From: Mollicutes bacterium
GTDB lineage: Bacteria; Bacillota_I; Bacilli_A; RF39; UBA660
DNA: 64,000 nucleotides
Assembly (NCBI GenBank): GCA_004552445.1
Contig: SFOJ01000003.1
Coordinates: 39,087 to 103,086 of the forward strand
Direction: 5' to 3'
Under the pieces are notes generated by a model. The model saw nothing but the letters and a program-made list of their open reading frames with translations. It searched no databases and had not been told where the DNA came from. The translations under genes were made by a program, and so were the position numbers. Shown one piece after another: positions 53,854 through 63,156 of this stretch. Position 1 is the first letter of the stretch. Every line of letters begins with the position of its first letter.

Positions 53854-55137
53854 TTAAATTTCTATCATTTCTATATTTTGTTGTGTTGGAACCTCATTAG
53901 TTTTAACCTGTTCTTCAACAGGAATAACTTCTTCTTGTATAACTTGAGAAGTTTGATTAACATTATCATTCTCTTCTTGGATAACAGATTTTACATCATC
54001 ATTTGAAGGTGTATTATCTTGTAAATCATTTTGAGTTACTTGAGCAGTAGGATTTTCAGCATTTTGAAGTACACTTTCTTTAGGTATAAAAGGATCCTCT
54101 TGCATCATAACACCTTGAGATGCTAAATAATCAATTAAATGTGAAGTAGGATTATTATATACTTCATTTTCCATCAAATCACGAGCATATAATACATTAA
54201 CTTTTGCTTCATTTGTTACTTCATCAACATAAAATTCTACAACTTGAGTAATCTCTCTTTGAAATCTGTTAAATTTTTTTGAATAGAAACCTTTAACGTG
54301 TATACCAAGTTGAATATATCTATGCATACCTTTGACAAATTGATCAATATCTTGACTACTTTCAAGTAACGAATAAAGACGCATTGGAATACTTGAAGCT
54401 TTATCAGAGTGTATTGTTGATAAAATATTATGTCCTGAAGAAATTGAGTTACGAACAGCTAAAACTGCTTCAGCAGAACGAACCTCTGAAAGTAAAATCC
54501 ATCTTGGGTTTTGACGCATACAAGCAACCAAAACATCAGAATAAGAAGCAATATTATTAGTTTTCATTGCAACTATATCACGAGTTGGATAAATTTTATC
54601 TAAGTGAAGTTCTAATGTATCTTCTATAGTAATAATTTTTTCATCTTCTTTAATATGACTAGCTAAATATTTAACTAACTCAGTTTTACCTGAACCAGTT
54701 TCACCACTTACAAGTATATTGCAGTGTCCACTAACACAAGTCATCAAGAAATCATGAAGTTTTAAAGAAACATAATCTTCTTTAACTAACTTATCTTTAT
54801 TTAATCTAATTTTTGCAGGTGTCTTTCTTATTAGTACAGCAATTCCATTAGTAGCAATAGATTCATGTACAAAGTTAAGACGTAATTCAGCACTTTCAGC
54901 ATCAAGTAATGGATGAGCCATATTAAATGTTTTACCCATAACGTTTGAACATTGAAATGCTAATTTTTCCATTACTTCATTATTAAGTCCATCAATATGA
55001 GCTGGTTTTACACCTTGAGACAATGTTTTTATCCATAATTGACCATTATTAGAATATGATATATCTGTTACATCATCATCATCTAAAAGAGGCATTAATA
55101 AACCAAAATCTATTTGTGAAAATACAGCATCCTCCAC
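53854..55137 (-). CDS. tadA: TadA/CpaF-family secretion ATPase
   Basis: 427 residues from a GTG codon after AAGGGAAAATA. CpaF-type N-terminal domain (VTDISYSNNGQLWIKT), Walker A LVSGETGSGKTELVKYL, Asp box EKIITIEDTLELHL, Walker B-type WILLSEVRSAEA and His box GHNILSTIHSDKASS. Powers pilus assembly as a hexamer. After about residue 340 a Gln/Glu/Asn-rich unstructured tail (about 75 residues) is unusual for CpaF. Next to TadB/TadC, as expected. Confidence 0.92.
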   Translation of the reverse strand: MEDAVFSQIDFGLLMPLLDDDDVTDISYSNNGQLWIKTLSQGVKPAHIDGLNNEVMEKLAFQCSNVMGKTFNMAHPLLDAESAELRLNFVHESIATNGIAVLIRKTPAKIRLNKDKLVKEDYVSLKLHDFLMTCVSGHCNILVSGETGSGKTELVKYLASHIKEDEKIITIEDTLELHLDKIYPTRDIVAMKTNNIASYSDVLVACMRQNPRWILLSEVRSAEAVLAVRNSISSGHNILSTIHSDKASSIPMRLYSLLESSQDIDQFVKGMHRYIQLGIHVKGFYSKKFNRFQREITQVVEFYVDEVTNEAKVNVLYARDLMENEVYNNPTSHLIDYLASQGVMMQEDPFIPKESVLQNAENPTAQVTQNDLQDNTPSNDDVKSVIQEENDNVNQTSQVIQEEVIPVEEQVKTNEVPTQQNIEMIEI

Positions 55138-55158
55138 TATTTTCCCTTCTTTCTTTTT

Positions 55159-56031
55159 TTATTCAGTGATATCTATACTATTATCACCATTATTATTATT
55201 GTTGTTATTATTGTTGTTATTATTATTATCATCAGTAGTATTATCACCACTAGGAGTTTCATCAATATAATCAAGAGGCACTTCTCTAGTATTAGCTAAT
55301 ATTAAGCTTTTTAAATAATCACTACTAATAGTAGTTGTTGGATTATAATTTGCATTTCTTGGAATTGGTATTAAACTTTGAGCACCAGATGTTGCATATG
55401 CTTTTCTAAATAATAAGTGAAGTTCTTCAGGAACTGCAAATATTAAAGCAGCAGCATTAGTTTGAGATGAACTTTTCTTGAATATATGATTTCCTTGACC
55501 ATCCTTAACTGCAAGAATTTCGATACCTTCAATCAATTTACCATAAACAAGTTTTCCACTATCATAAGTAGAATAATATAAATCTATCTTATCACCAGGA
55601 AATATTGAGTTACCATATGTGGTTTGTTCACTAACAGGAAATGAAACAATAGTATATCCCTCAGGAATATTACTCCAAGCTGAATCAGGCATAGTATCCC
55701 AAGTTACAACTGAAGAAGTATAAAATAAACTACCTGCAGGAATGAAAGTATTATAATTAACATATTTTCCTATTACATTATTTTCACTTCTAATAACATT
55801 ATCTGTAACCATAGATGCTGCAACTTTAACTACACCTACATCATCTTTAGTAATTTCTGTTCTTGACTTTATATCCCTTAAAGCATATGGAACACTTATA
55901 GCATTAATAGCTTTATCAACCCTATATCTATATGCAAAAAATAGAATAACAAGACATAAAGCAACAGCAACAATTGTTACAACACCTTTATTACCTAAAA
56001 GTTTTTTTAATGGATTAGTTTTGATTTGCAT
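55159..56031 (-). CDS. CpaB/RcpC-like SAF-domain protein (2) with poly-Asn tail
   Basis: 290 residues from ATG 56031 (GGAGG eight bases before). Basic N-terminus, one membrane helix (about 14-33), then SAF domain: VPYALRDIKSRTEITKDDV, IGKYVNYNTFIPAGSL, and PEGYTIVSFPVSEQTTYGNSI. The fold is that of CpaB, an envelope protein in Tad systems. The C-terminus has 13 Asn codons in a row at 55189-55227 between acidic stretches. It overlaps the first CpaB copy's stop. Two related copies side by side is uncommon. Confidence 0.85.
   Translation of the reverse strand: MQIKTNPLKKLLGNKGVVTIVAVALCLVILFFAYRYRVDKAINAISVPYALRDIKSRTEITKDDVGVVKVAASMVTDNVIRSENNVIGKYVNYNTFIPAGSLFYTSSVVTWDTMPDSAWSNIPEGYTIVSFPVSEQTTYGNSIFPGDKIDLYYSTYDSGKLVYGKLIEGIEILAVKDGQGNHIFKKSSSQTNAAALIFAVPEELHLLFRKAYATSGAQSLIPIPRNANYNPTTTISSDYLKSLILANTREVPLDYIDETPSGDNTTDDNNNNNNNNNNNNNGDNSIDITE
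55189..55227 (-). repeat. Trinucleotide repeat encoding 13 Asn
   Basis: AAT/AAC codon run with only two codon types, so slippage could add or remove Asn without shifting the frame. It lies in the flexible tail of the second CpaB-like protein. Confidence 0.85.
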
Positions 56032-56836
56032 TAATTTTTCCTCCATTTACATTTATATTTTTTAAATCTTCATCCTTAACATCTACTGTCTTAGATAATA
56101 TTAAATTTTGAATATAAGAACTAACAATACGAGTTTCTTTAGGATTTTCAGAATAATTTGCATTTCTTGGTACTGGGAACAAAGTTCCACCTACATACAT
56201 TGTCTTTCTTAAAAGTAAGTGCATATCTTCTGGAACATTAAATATTAAATAATATGGTTGATCCATACTTGAAGTTTTTTCAAAAATATTATTAAAACTT
56301 GAATCGGTAACAGTCATAACCCTAATACTTTCTATATATTTACCAACAAGTATCTTTCCATCATAATCAGTACCAGAATAATATAAATCAATATAATTAC
56401 CCGGAAAAATTGAATTACCATAAGTAGATTCTAAAGATACTGGTAAAGCAACAATTGTATTTCCCTCTGGAATATCACCATATATACTTCTAGGCAATTC
56501 TTCCCAAGTTAATAGAGTATTCGCATAAAATAAACTATTATTAGGTATTTCAACTTGATTACTTACATATTTACCAACAATCAATCCAGGTTCAGTAATA
56601 ACATTAGCAGTAACAATACTGCCTGGAACTTTTCTAGTACCAACCATATCGGAAGTTATAAGTGTTCTTGGTTCTAAATTTCTAGTAGCATAAGGAACCA
56701 TAGTTGGCTCAGTAGCTTTTTTTATTCTATATGAATAAGCAAAATATATTATAATCAAACAAAGTATAACAGCAAAAATAGTAACAGTGTTTTTATTCTT
56801 AAAAAATCTTTTAACCCCTACCAAAATATTATTCAT
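56015..56836 (-). CDS. CpaB/RcpC-like SAF-domain protein (1)
   Basis: 273 residues; GGAGGAATAAAGA before the ATG and a good promoter at 56876-56905. Membrane helix (about 17-37), then SAF domain VPYATRNLEPRTLITSDMV, VGKYVSNQVEIPNNSLFY and PEGNTIVALPVSLESTYGNSI. About 45 percent identical by eye to its neighbour, without the poly-Asn tail. First gene of the core Tad operon (cpaB-cpaB-tadA-tadB-tadC-pilins-tadZ). No secretin is expected in a monoderm. Confidence 0.87.
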   Translation of the reverse strand: MNNILVGVKRFFKNKNTVTIFAVILCLIIIYFAYSYRIKKATEPTMVPYATRNLEPRTLITSDMVGTRKVPGSIVTANVITEPGLIVGKYVSNQVEIPNNSLFYANTLLTWEELPRSIYGDIPEGNTIVALPVSLESTYGNSIFPGNYIDLYYSGTDYDGKILVGKYIESIRVMTVTDSSFNNIFEKTSSMDQPYYLIFNVPEDMHLLLRKTMYVGGTLFPVPRNANYSENPKETRIVSSYIQNLILSKTVDVKDEDLKNINVNGGKINANQN

Positions 56837-56875
56837 TCTTTATTCCTCCAAATTTTTATCACTCTATTCTAATTA

Positions 56876-56905
56876 ATTATATCACACTAATTACTATTTT
56901 TTCAA
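56876..56905 (-). promoter_or_regulatory. Promoter of the core Tad operon
   Basis: Minus strand TTGAAA (56905-56900), 18 bases, TATAAT (56881-56876) with TG just before the -10 (extended -10). Separates the Tad core from the upstream lipoprotein gene. Confidence 0.7.
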
Positions 56906-56918
56906 TACATTAAAAAAT

Positions 56919-56941
56919 AAAAGAGAAATAATTTCTCTTTT
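56919..56941 (-). terminator. Terminator after the 229-aa lipoprotein gene
   Basis: Nine-bp arms AAAAGAGAA/TTCTCTTTT (56919-56927 and 56933-56941) followed by an A/T-rich tract with T runs on the minus strand. Confidence 0.7.
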
Positions 56942-57629
56942 ACATTTCAACTTTAGCTAACATATATTTATTAATTTCTTTTAATAAATATGAAGCATAT
57001 AAATTTCCTTCAAAATCATAAAGAAGTACTACATCTTTATAAGAATCTCTTATCTTATACTTTGTATTATCATATTTATTCATAACATTAATTGAAGAAT
57101 CAATAGCTTCTTTTATCTTAGAATCAGATAATCCAATTTTATTTTTAAATTCTTCTTGAGTTAACATCTTACCATCTTTAATATCATAAATATATGAAGT
57201 TGTAACTATTGGATCATTTTTATCATCACAAATATAATAACCATTTCTAACCACACCTAAAGTAACAAAATCATCATTCGTATATTGATAAAATGTAGAA
57301 TTTACAACATAAGTATATTTAATATTTTCCTTACATGCAGTTCCATCAACTTTAGAATTTAAAGTTTTTTCACGATACTTTTTAGTATCACTATTTATAG
57401 TGTTTAAAGCATCATTTAATTCTTTAACATCAGTTGAATAATTCATATCTCCAAAATATGTAGTAGCTGTAACTGGACATTTAGATTCGTTATCACATAT
57501 TTTTACATACTCCAAATCTTTTAAATCATAATCAACCTTTTTAAAATCTTCACTTGTTTTTTTATTATTACATCCAGTAAAAGAAAGAATAATTAATATT
57601 GAAACAAGTAACATAGATATCTTTTTCAT
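56940..57629 (-). CDS. Hypothetical lipoprotein, 229 aa
   Basis: Lipoprotein signal peptide ending ILSFTGC, lipidation Cys at about residue 20; GGGAGG before the ATG. The mature part has Cys in KICDNESKCPV and ACKEN and a beta-rich middle (TYVVNSTFYQYTNDDFVTLGVV, YYICDDKN). A helical C-terminus (KEAIDSSINVMNKYDNTKYK) follows. No named family. It lies between the giant secreted proteins and the Tad core, so it may serve the pilus. Confidence 0.7.
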   Translation of the reverse strand: MKKISMLLVSILIILSFTGCNNKKTSEDFKKVDYDLKDLEYVKICDNESKCPVTATTYFGDMNYSTDVKELNDALNTINSDTKKYREKTLNSKVDGTACKENIKYTYVVNSTFYQYTNDDFVTLGVVRNGYYICDDKNDPIVTTSYIYDIKDGKMLTQEEFKNKIGLSDSKIKEAIDSSINVMNKYDNTKYKIRDSYKDVVLLYDFEGNLYASYLLKEINKYMLAKVEM

Positions 57630-57644
57630 TTTATTACCTCCCTA

Positions 57645-59051
57645 TTATCCTGGACATTGAGTAACTGTACAATTACTTTCACCAGATGCCTTAAGACAAT
57701 TAGTATGAATCCAAACATAATTGCTTACATAATTCCATAAGTTATATGTAGAAGATGAACTTGGATCTATATAAACGTATGAATAACCATTTGCATGAAC
57801 ACCTAAATCATATAATACTGTATTGTAATTAACAGTTCCTGCTCCACTTTTACCGCTAGAATCATTATAAACATAAACATTTCCAGATCTACAGAATGAA
57901 GATTTTTTACATGCTTTAGGATTTTGTGTACTACAACTAGAATTCCATACAGCATAAATTGTTGTATTTGCAGTGAATGCTGAACTTGTACTAACATTAA
58001 CACTACCGCCATCTGTCTTAGACCAACCAGCAAAAGTATAACCACTTCTTGTAGGCTCACATAAATTGCCAACAGGAGTATTATATTTTATTGATTGGGA
58101 TGAACAACCGCTTCCACCTTTATTATTATATGTCAATGTAAGACCTTTAGGTTTCCAACAAGCATAATATTTAATGTCTTTAGTTACAATAGCATCAGCA
58201 GTAGCTTTATCTCCTTTGCAACCGCTTTGAGTATACCAACCATTAAAATCATAACCTGTTTTAGTTGGAGTACATAAACTTCCTAATTCAGAACCAGAAG
58301 TTAAACTCTTACTATCACACTTTGTACCACCTAAACTATCAAACTCAACTATTTTACTCTTACATGATGGTTTTGAAACCATTAGTTCCATTCTCTTAAC
58401 ATATATTGTATTACCTTGATATTGAACCTTACAATATTGATTTCCATTAAATGTTTTATCACATTGAGAATTTATACCATCTTCTTCTTTTTTATACTTA
58501 TCAGCATCGTATTTAATTAAAACAGTAGAACCACGAACTAAATCATAATTATAAGTAGTTCCATCAGTATTATAACCATCAGCAGTAGCATTACAAGTTA
58601 TGTATCTAGTTATTGTCTTAGTATTAACTTTTTGCTCAGAAGATGTACTATAAATAGTTTCTAAAATTCCAGTTACCAAAGTATCTAAATTTATATCAAA
58701 TGATTCATCATCTAAATTTGTAGTACCAGCCCTAGTTCTAATCTTAATAGTAGCCTTAGGTGGTTCTTCATATATATCATAAAAACTAACTTGATATGTC
58801 TTATTATTTGTTACAGTCTCTGAAAATCTTCTTAAGAATACTTCAACAAATTTTTGTTCAGACATCACAAGTTTACCGGTAGTACGGTAAGTGCCATAAT
58901 CGACAGCGTCAATCATAGCAGCTTCCATTACCTCTCTAGCTAAGTAAAAGTCTTCTTCTGTTGTTGTAGTCATTCGTTGTATTAATAACATTATTACAAT
59001 AATAGCTATACCCATAACTATTACGAAATAACCCCAAAATGAATGTTTCAT
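57645..59051 (-). CDS. TadE/F-like anchored protein with InlB-type B-repeats
   Basis: 468 residues. MKHSFWGYFVI and one membrane helix, then a helical segment EAAMIDAVDYGTYRTTGKL resembling TadE/F minor pilins. From about 235 come two Cys-containing B-repeat units of the Listeria-Bacteroides type (VEFDSLGGTKCDS, GYDFNGWYTQSGCKGDKA; and NNKGGSGCSS, GYTFAGWSKTDGG). The C-terminus (about 370-468) is Cys-rich with VWIHTNCLKASGESNC. Such repeats mediate surface contacts. Likely a tip or adhesin subunit of the Tad appendage. AGGAGG before the ATG. Confidence 0.75.
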   Translation of the reverse strand: MKHSFWGYFVIVMGIAIIVIMLLIQRMTTTTEEDFYLAREVMEAAMIDAVDYGTYRTTGKLVMSEQKFVEVFLRRFSETVTNNKTYQVSFYDIYEEPPKATIKIRTRAGTTNLDDESFDINLDTLVTGILETIYSTSSEQKVNTKTITRYITCNATADGYNTDGTTYNYDLVRGSTVLIKYDADKYKKEEDGINSQCDKTFNGNQYCKVQYQGNTIYVKRMELMVSKPSCKSKIVEFDSLGGTKCDSKSLTSGSELGSLCTPTKTGYDFNGWYTQSGCKGDKATADAIVTKDIKYYACWKPKGLTLTYNNKGGSGCSSQSIKYNTPVGNLCEPTRSGYTFAGWSKTDGGSVNVSTSSAFTANTTIYAVWNSSCSTQNPKACKKSSFCRSGNVYVYNDSSGKSGAGTVNYNTVLYDLGVHANGYSYVYIDPSSSSTYNLWNYVSNYVWIHTNCLKASGESNCTVTQCPG

Positions 59052-59064
59052 ATCTCAATACCTC

Positions 59065-62000
59065 CTAACTCTTACTTCCACTAACTTTAATGTCACCAAA
59101 TCTACCAGCTTTAATTTCACTTAAGAATGAACTCTTACATTCAGTAAATGATTTTAATCCACCATCATCATCAACCATAGTACAATTTTCTAATGTTTCA
59201 TTTAAATATCCACCATTAGCATTTTGAGAACTATTATATTCTCTTATTTGTCTAATATTACTTGGAGTTAAAACATATCTATATTCTAAATAATCATCAG
59301 TTGTATAAATTGTATCAGCTGTTTTTTCAATAGCATCAATAACATCAGTCTTACTACTCCAGTTAATACCAGTATCTCTTATATTTTCACCAGGGAATAA
59401 GTTGCCAACATCAACATTTCTATATATAAATCCATATGTTTTAGAAGAATTATCTTTTGGAGTCCATATATCACAAGAATCAGATATAACAGGAACACCA
59501 TCTTTTAATTCGTAGCATGGATTCTTACACTTATTTAAATTTGTTGTACCATCGCTTTCATTAGTTTCACAGTCATAATATTTAGTTGTATTATAAACTT
59601 CATAATTACAAGCATATTCTAAGTCAATCTTCTCATTAGTTGTTAAACCTAAATTAGAATATTTATGTTTAACATAATATGAACCAGTTGAACCAATATC
59701 TTTACCAGAAGCATTTTTCCTAGATTTATTGCTTACTGGGAAAACTTCTTTACCAAGTGGAGTACTATTATTAGCATCCTCAGAACCATCATCTTCAGTT
59801 ACAACGCCTGTATAAACAGAAGTTTTATAAGATTTAGGTTGCCAAAAATCAGCTTCAGTTACAGTAATAAATGTAGCATAATCATTGACTGGTAAACTAA
59901 TTTTAACAGACTTACAAGTAGCACTAGTACCAACACCAGAACATACTATTCTATCATGATTAGTTGTCTTATTAGGATTTTCTATTTCTACTTCTTCATC
60001 TTGTCTATATTCATAACATTTAGTTTTATTACCATCATTTTTACAATAATAGTTATTATTTAATCTTGAAGGTACATTATCAACATTACTACCAAATTCA
60101 GTTTCAACACCATAATCATCTTCATAACCAAGAACAAGTGAAACACATTCTTCTTTAGTTTTACAATAAGCTTGAGCTAATAAATAATCTTTAATAGAAC
60201 CACCATTAGATTTATTTGGAGTAACAGTAGTATCACCTGAATGATATTTACCTTTCAAATCAGTATAATAATTAACAATTTTTTCAGGGAATTTAGCTCT
60301 ATTTTCAGCTGAATCTACGTAAAAATTACAATTTTGTAAATCATAGTATAATTGTTCAACCGCTCTGACCGCATCCTTAAAGTTATTCCATGCTGTATTT
60401 TCTTCATCTTCTAATGTATCATTACTTTCAGGTTTTCCATTCGTACAGCTTCTACTTGTTGATTCATGTGCAACACATGGATGACTACATGTTGTAACAC
60501 CTTTTGAATTAGTATGACAACTTGTTGTTCTTCTACAACATTTGCTACCACAACCAGATACACCTGTATTAGGAGAACCAGATTGTAATGTGTTCGTAGG
60601 AGTTCCAGCCTTAGAATTAGCACAAGTTACTTCTCCATTAGAATTTGCTTTACAACTTGAATTAATTTTCCAAGTATTATAACTTTTAGAATTTGAAGTT
60701 ATAGAATCACTACCAGAAGAGTTACAAGAATAACCATAACTTGGCCAAGTATGTATTGTTTTTTCACCACAGGCCTTAGAAATCGTAGTACAAGCAGTAC
60801 TTCCACAACTACCACTTCCTCTATAACTATTTTTAGCACAAGCAGTTATTACATGAGGTCCACCATTACCAACTTCCCAATCATATAATACTTCGATTTT
60901 TTTCCATTCATTATATTTATTTATCATATTCTTAACTGCAGCATCATATTGCTCAATCCAAGTTTTACCATCAGCATTCTTTTTATTATAATAAATTTCA
61001 CTAGTACATTGTCTCTTTTGAAGAACTATACTTGTTAATTTATGATCTGTTGTTAAAACATTTTCAATGTCACCCTCACCTTCTAAAACCTTAGAAGCAA
61101 TATCATAACTAAATTGCATTCCAGCATAAACCTTAGTTTTATTAGCAAGATAGAAAGTTAACTCTTTTCTACAATAAATATTACATACTTTATTATTTGC
61201 TCCGGTTTCTTTAGTATAACTAAATTCTTCTTTCTTACTAGGATCACAAGGATTTAATATACAGTTCATATAAGGATCTTCATATGTAGATTTCTCATAT
61301 GTATCATAAGCACCTGCTCCTTGTATTCCATAGCCTTCACAAGTGTTTTTTAAATATCCCCTTGCTTTAAAGTCATCACAATATTTTTTAGGATCACAAT
61401 AACAAGGAACAGAAAGTGTATAAGGAAAAGTTGAATTGTTATTATCAGGGTCACCGGAAGGATTTTCTACTTCATTTCTTTTTTCACTGAAAGCAAATGT
61501 AAGCATTATTTGAGACGCATCAGCTCCATTAGCATTAATATATTGACGAACATATCCACCTTTACTATAACCCTTTAAGCCTAAATTTAATGTATATTTT
61601 GTATCTTTTCTAACAGTAGTACCACCAGATACTGAACATTCTTTTCTTTGTGCTTTAATTACAAATTCACAAGTTTCTTTTCCTTCACACTTGGCATCTG
61701 TAATCATTCCGTTTGAAGTTTTACCACTTGCATCTTTTAATTCAGCATAAACTTTACAACCTGAATTCTTATTTAAAATTTCACTTTTAGTACAATCTAC
61801 CATTTTTTCTTGGAATGTTTCAGGTATTTCAGCAACTACAGTATAAGTAGTTTCTCCTCCGTTAGATTCAGATGTTTGTGAAAATTTAGGATCACTAGTT
61901 TCACTAGCTTCGTATTTAACGAATTCATGATCACCCTTTAAAGCATAATTAAATAATTCAATTGCTTTCTGATATTTAGTAACGCCATCAGAACCAGTAC

Positions 62001-63156
62001 ATAATATACCAAGCCCTGGCCCAGATGAACAAGAAGCACCTTTATAACCACCAGCAGCTTTTCTAGCAGTTAATAGATATACATTTGTATTTGATACATA
62101 TTCATATTCTGCCTCTCCAATACCAGTAATTGCTTCACCATCACTTAATGTAACAGAACCATTAGCAGCATAAGCAACCCACATTCTAAGAGCAGCAGTT
62201 ATTTCAGGATAACCATACTTACCATTATCAACAAACTTAACAGAACCATCACTATAAGTCCCATCCTCTTTAACAGTTTGATATAAAATATCAGCAAAAC
62301 CACAAAAATAGTGATTTTCAGTTTTACATCTAGATAAATCAAAGTCTTGACTTAAACAATATTCATTTCCTCCTGGACCAACTTTTCCTGGTTGAATACA
62401 ATAAGTGGTATCTCCACCGTCAGTAAGATATTTATAAGCATATAATGGACCTACAGTAGTTTTCCACTGTTCACTAGAACCAGTTGTAGTAGTTACCTTA
62501 CGATAAGTATACCCATATTTTCTTACAGTAGTAGAAGAACCTGATGAAGAACTATAGCATCTTCCTTTGCAAGATTTATTAGTAGACTTACAAGATCCAC
62601 ATTTTGATAATTTATTTGTACATTTATTTAAAGTGGTAGAACATCTATATGTAATACATGACTCAGTGCATCCATTCTTAGTAAAATAAGTACTGCCATT
62701 TAAGGAACATACATACTTACTAAAAGTGCCTTTTTTCGTACATTGGCCAGTAGAAATAGATTTCCACTCACCTTTTTGTGTATATGTTTGTGCTTCACAT
62801 CTGCTTTTAGAAGAAGCAGTGCCTCCACCAACACACGTATATTTACCACCTGTTGATGAAGATTTAGTTTCTGAAAAAAATCCTACACATTTGACTTTAC
62901 CACTCTTAACATCACTACGTGCAGCACAAACCGCTTTTGCTTTAGAAGAAGAATCCCAAAGAGCAACTGACCTTAATAAAGAACCTTCTACAACATTTTC
63001 CCAAGTTTTTTTATCTAAATAATTATATTTATAATCACCAATAGTAGCGCCAGAATTACTAACAGAATTAATCTTAACACATTGACTAGCCTGAATACCA
63101 TTTATACAAAATAGAAAAGAAAATACAATAAATATTTTTAAAAACTTCTTTTTCAT
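59065..63156 (-). CDS. Giant Cys-rich secreted protein with thioester-domain-like region, 1363 aa
   Basis: AAGGTGA before the ATG, which abuts the upstream stop. Signal peptide (1-23, ending GIQAS). Many Cys throughout, e.g. GGTASSKSRCEAQT and SKCGSCKSTNKSCKGRC. Around residues 240-340 YAYKYLTDGGDTTYCIQPGK, DLSRCKTENHYFCGF and YPEITAALRMWVAYA resemble the thioester domains of Gram-positive adhesins, but the Gln of the usual TQxAxW is absent. The rest is beta-rich, without a recognised C-terminal anchor or membrane helix. Probably a disulfide-rich adhesin or cargo of the Tad machine. Domain call is tentative; secretion and length are sure. Confidence 0.7.
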   Translation of the reverse strand: MKKKFLKIFIVFSFLFCINGIQASQCVKINSVSNSGATIGDYKYNYLDKKTWENVVEGSLLRSVALWDSSSKAKAVCAARSDVKSGKVKCVGFFSETKSSSTGGKYTCVGGGTASSKSRCEAQTYTQKGEWKSISTGQCTKKGTFSKYVCSLNGSTYFTKNGCTESCITYRCSTTLNKCTNKLSKCGSCKSTNKSCKGRCYSSSSGSSTTVRKYGYTYRKVTTTTGSSEQWKTTVGPLYAYKYLTDGGDTTYCIQPGKVGPGGNEYCLSQDFDLSRCKTENHYFCGFADILYQTVKEDGTYSDGSVKFVDNGKYGYPEITAALRMWVAYAANGSVTLSDGEAITGIGEAEYEYVSNTNVYLLTARKAAGGYKGASCSSGPGLGILCTGSDGVTKYQKAIELFNYALKGDHEFVKYEASETSDPKFSQTSESNGGETTYTVVAEIPETFQEKMVDCTKSEILNKNSGCKVYAELKDASGKTSNGMITDAKCEGKETCEFVIKAQRKECSVSGGTTVRKDTKYTLNLGLKGYSKGGYVRQYINANGADASQIMLTFAFSEKRNEVENPSGDPDNNNSTFPYTLSVPCYCDPKKYCDDFKARGYLKNTCEGYGIQGAGAYDTYEKSTYEDPYMNCILNPCDPSKKEEFSYTKETGANNKVCNIYCRKELTFYLANKTKVYAGMQFSYDIASKVLEGEGDIENVLTTDHKLTSIVLQKRQCTSEIYYNKKNADGKTWIEQYDAAVKNMINKYNEWKKIEVLYDWEVGNGGPHVITACAKNSYRGSGSCGSTACTTISKACGEKTIHTWPSYGYSCNSSGSDSITSNSKSYNTWKINSSCKANSNGEVTCANSKAGTPTNTLQSGSPNTGVSGCGSKCCRRTTSCHTNSKGVTTCSHPCVAHESTSRSCTNGKPESNDTLEDEENTAWNNFKDAVRAVEQLYYDLQNCNFYVDSAENRAKFPEKIVNYYTDLKGKYHSGDTTVTPNKSNGGSIKDYLLAQAYCKTKEECVSLVLGYEDDYGVETEFGSNVDNVPSRLNNNYYCKNDGNKTKCYEYRQDEEVEIENPNKTTNHDRIVCSGVGTSATCKSVKISLPVNDYATFITVTEADFWQPKSYKTSVYTGVVTEDDGSEDANNSTPLGKEVFPVSNKSRKNASGKDIGSTGSYYVKHKYSNLGLTTNEKIDLEYACNYEVYNTTKYYDCETNESDGTTNLNKCKNPCYELKDGVPVISDSCDIWTPKDNSSKTYGFIYRNVDVGNLFPGENIRDTGINWSSKTDVIDAIEKTADTIYTTDDYLEYRYVLTPSNIRQIREYNSSQNANGGYLNETLENCTMVDDDGGLKSFTECKSSFLSEIKAGRFGDIKVSGSKS

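Noticed and set aside
57803..58072. Alternative minus-strand frame inside the B-repeat protein
   Set aside because: It overlaps the well-supported frame entirely and has no ribosome site.
62726..63022. 98-codon plus-strand frame opposite the giant Cys-rich gene
   Set aside because: Antisense shadow within a convincingly coded secreted protein.
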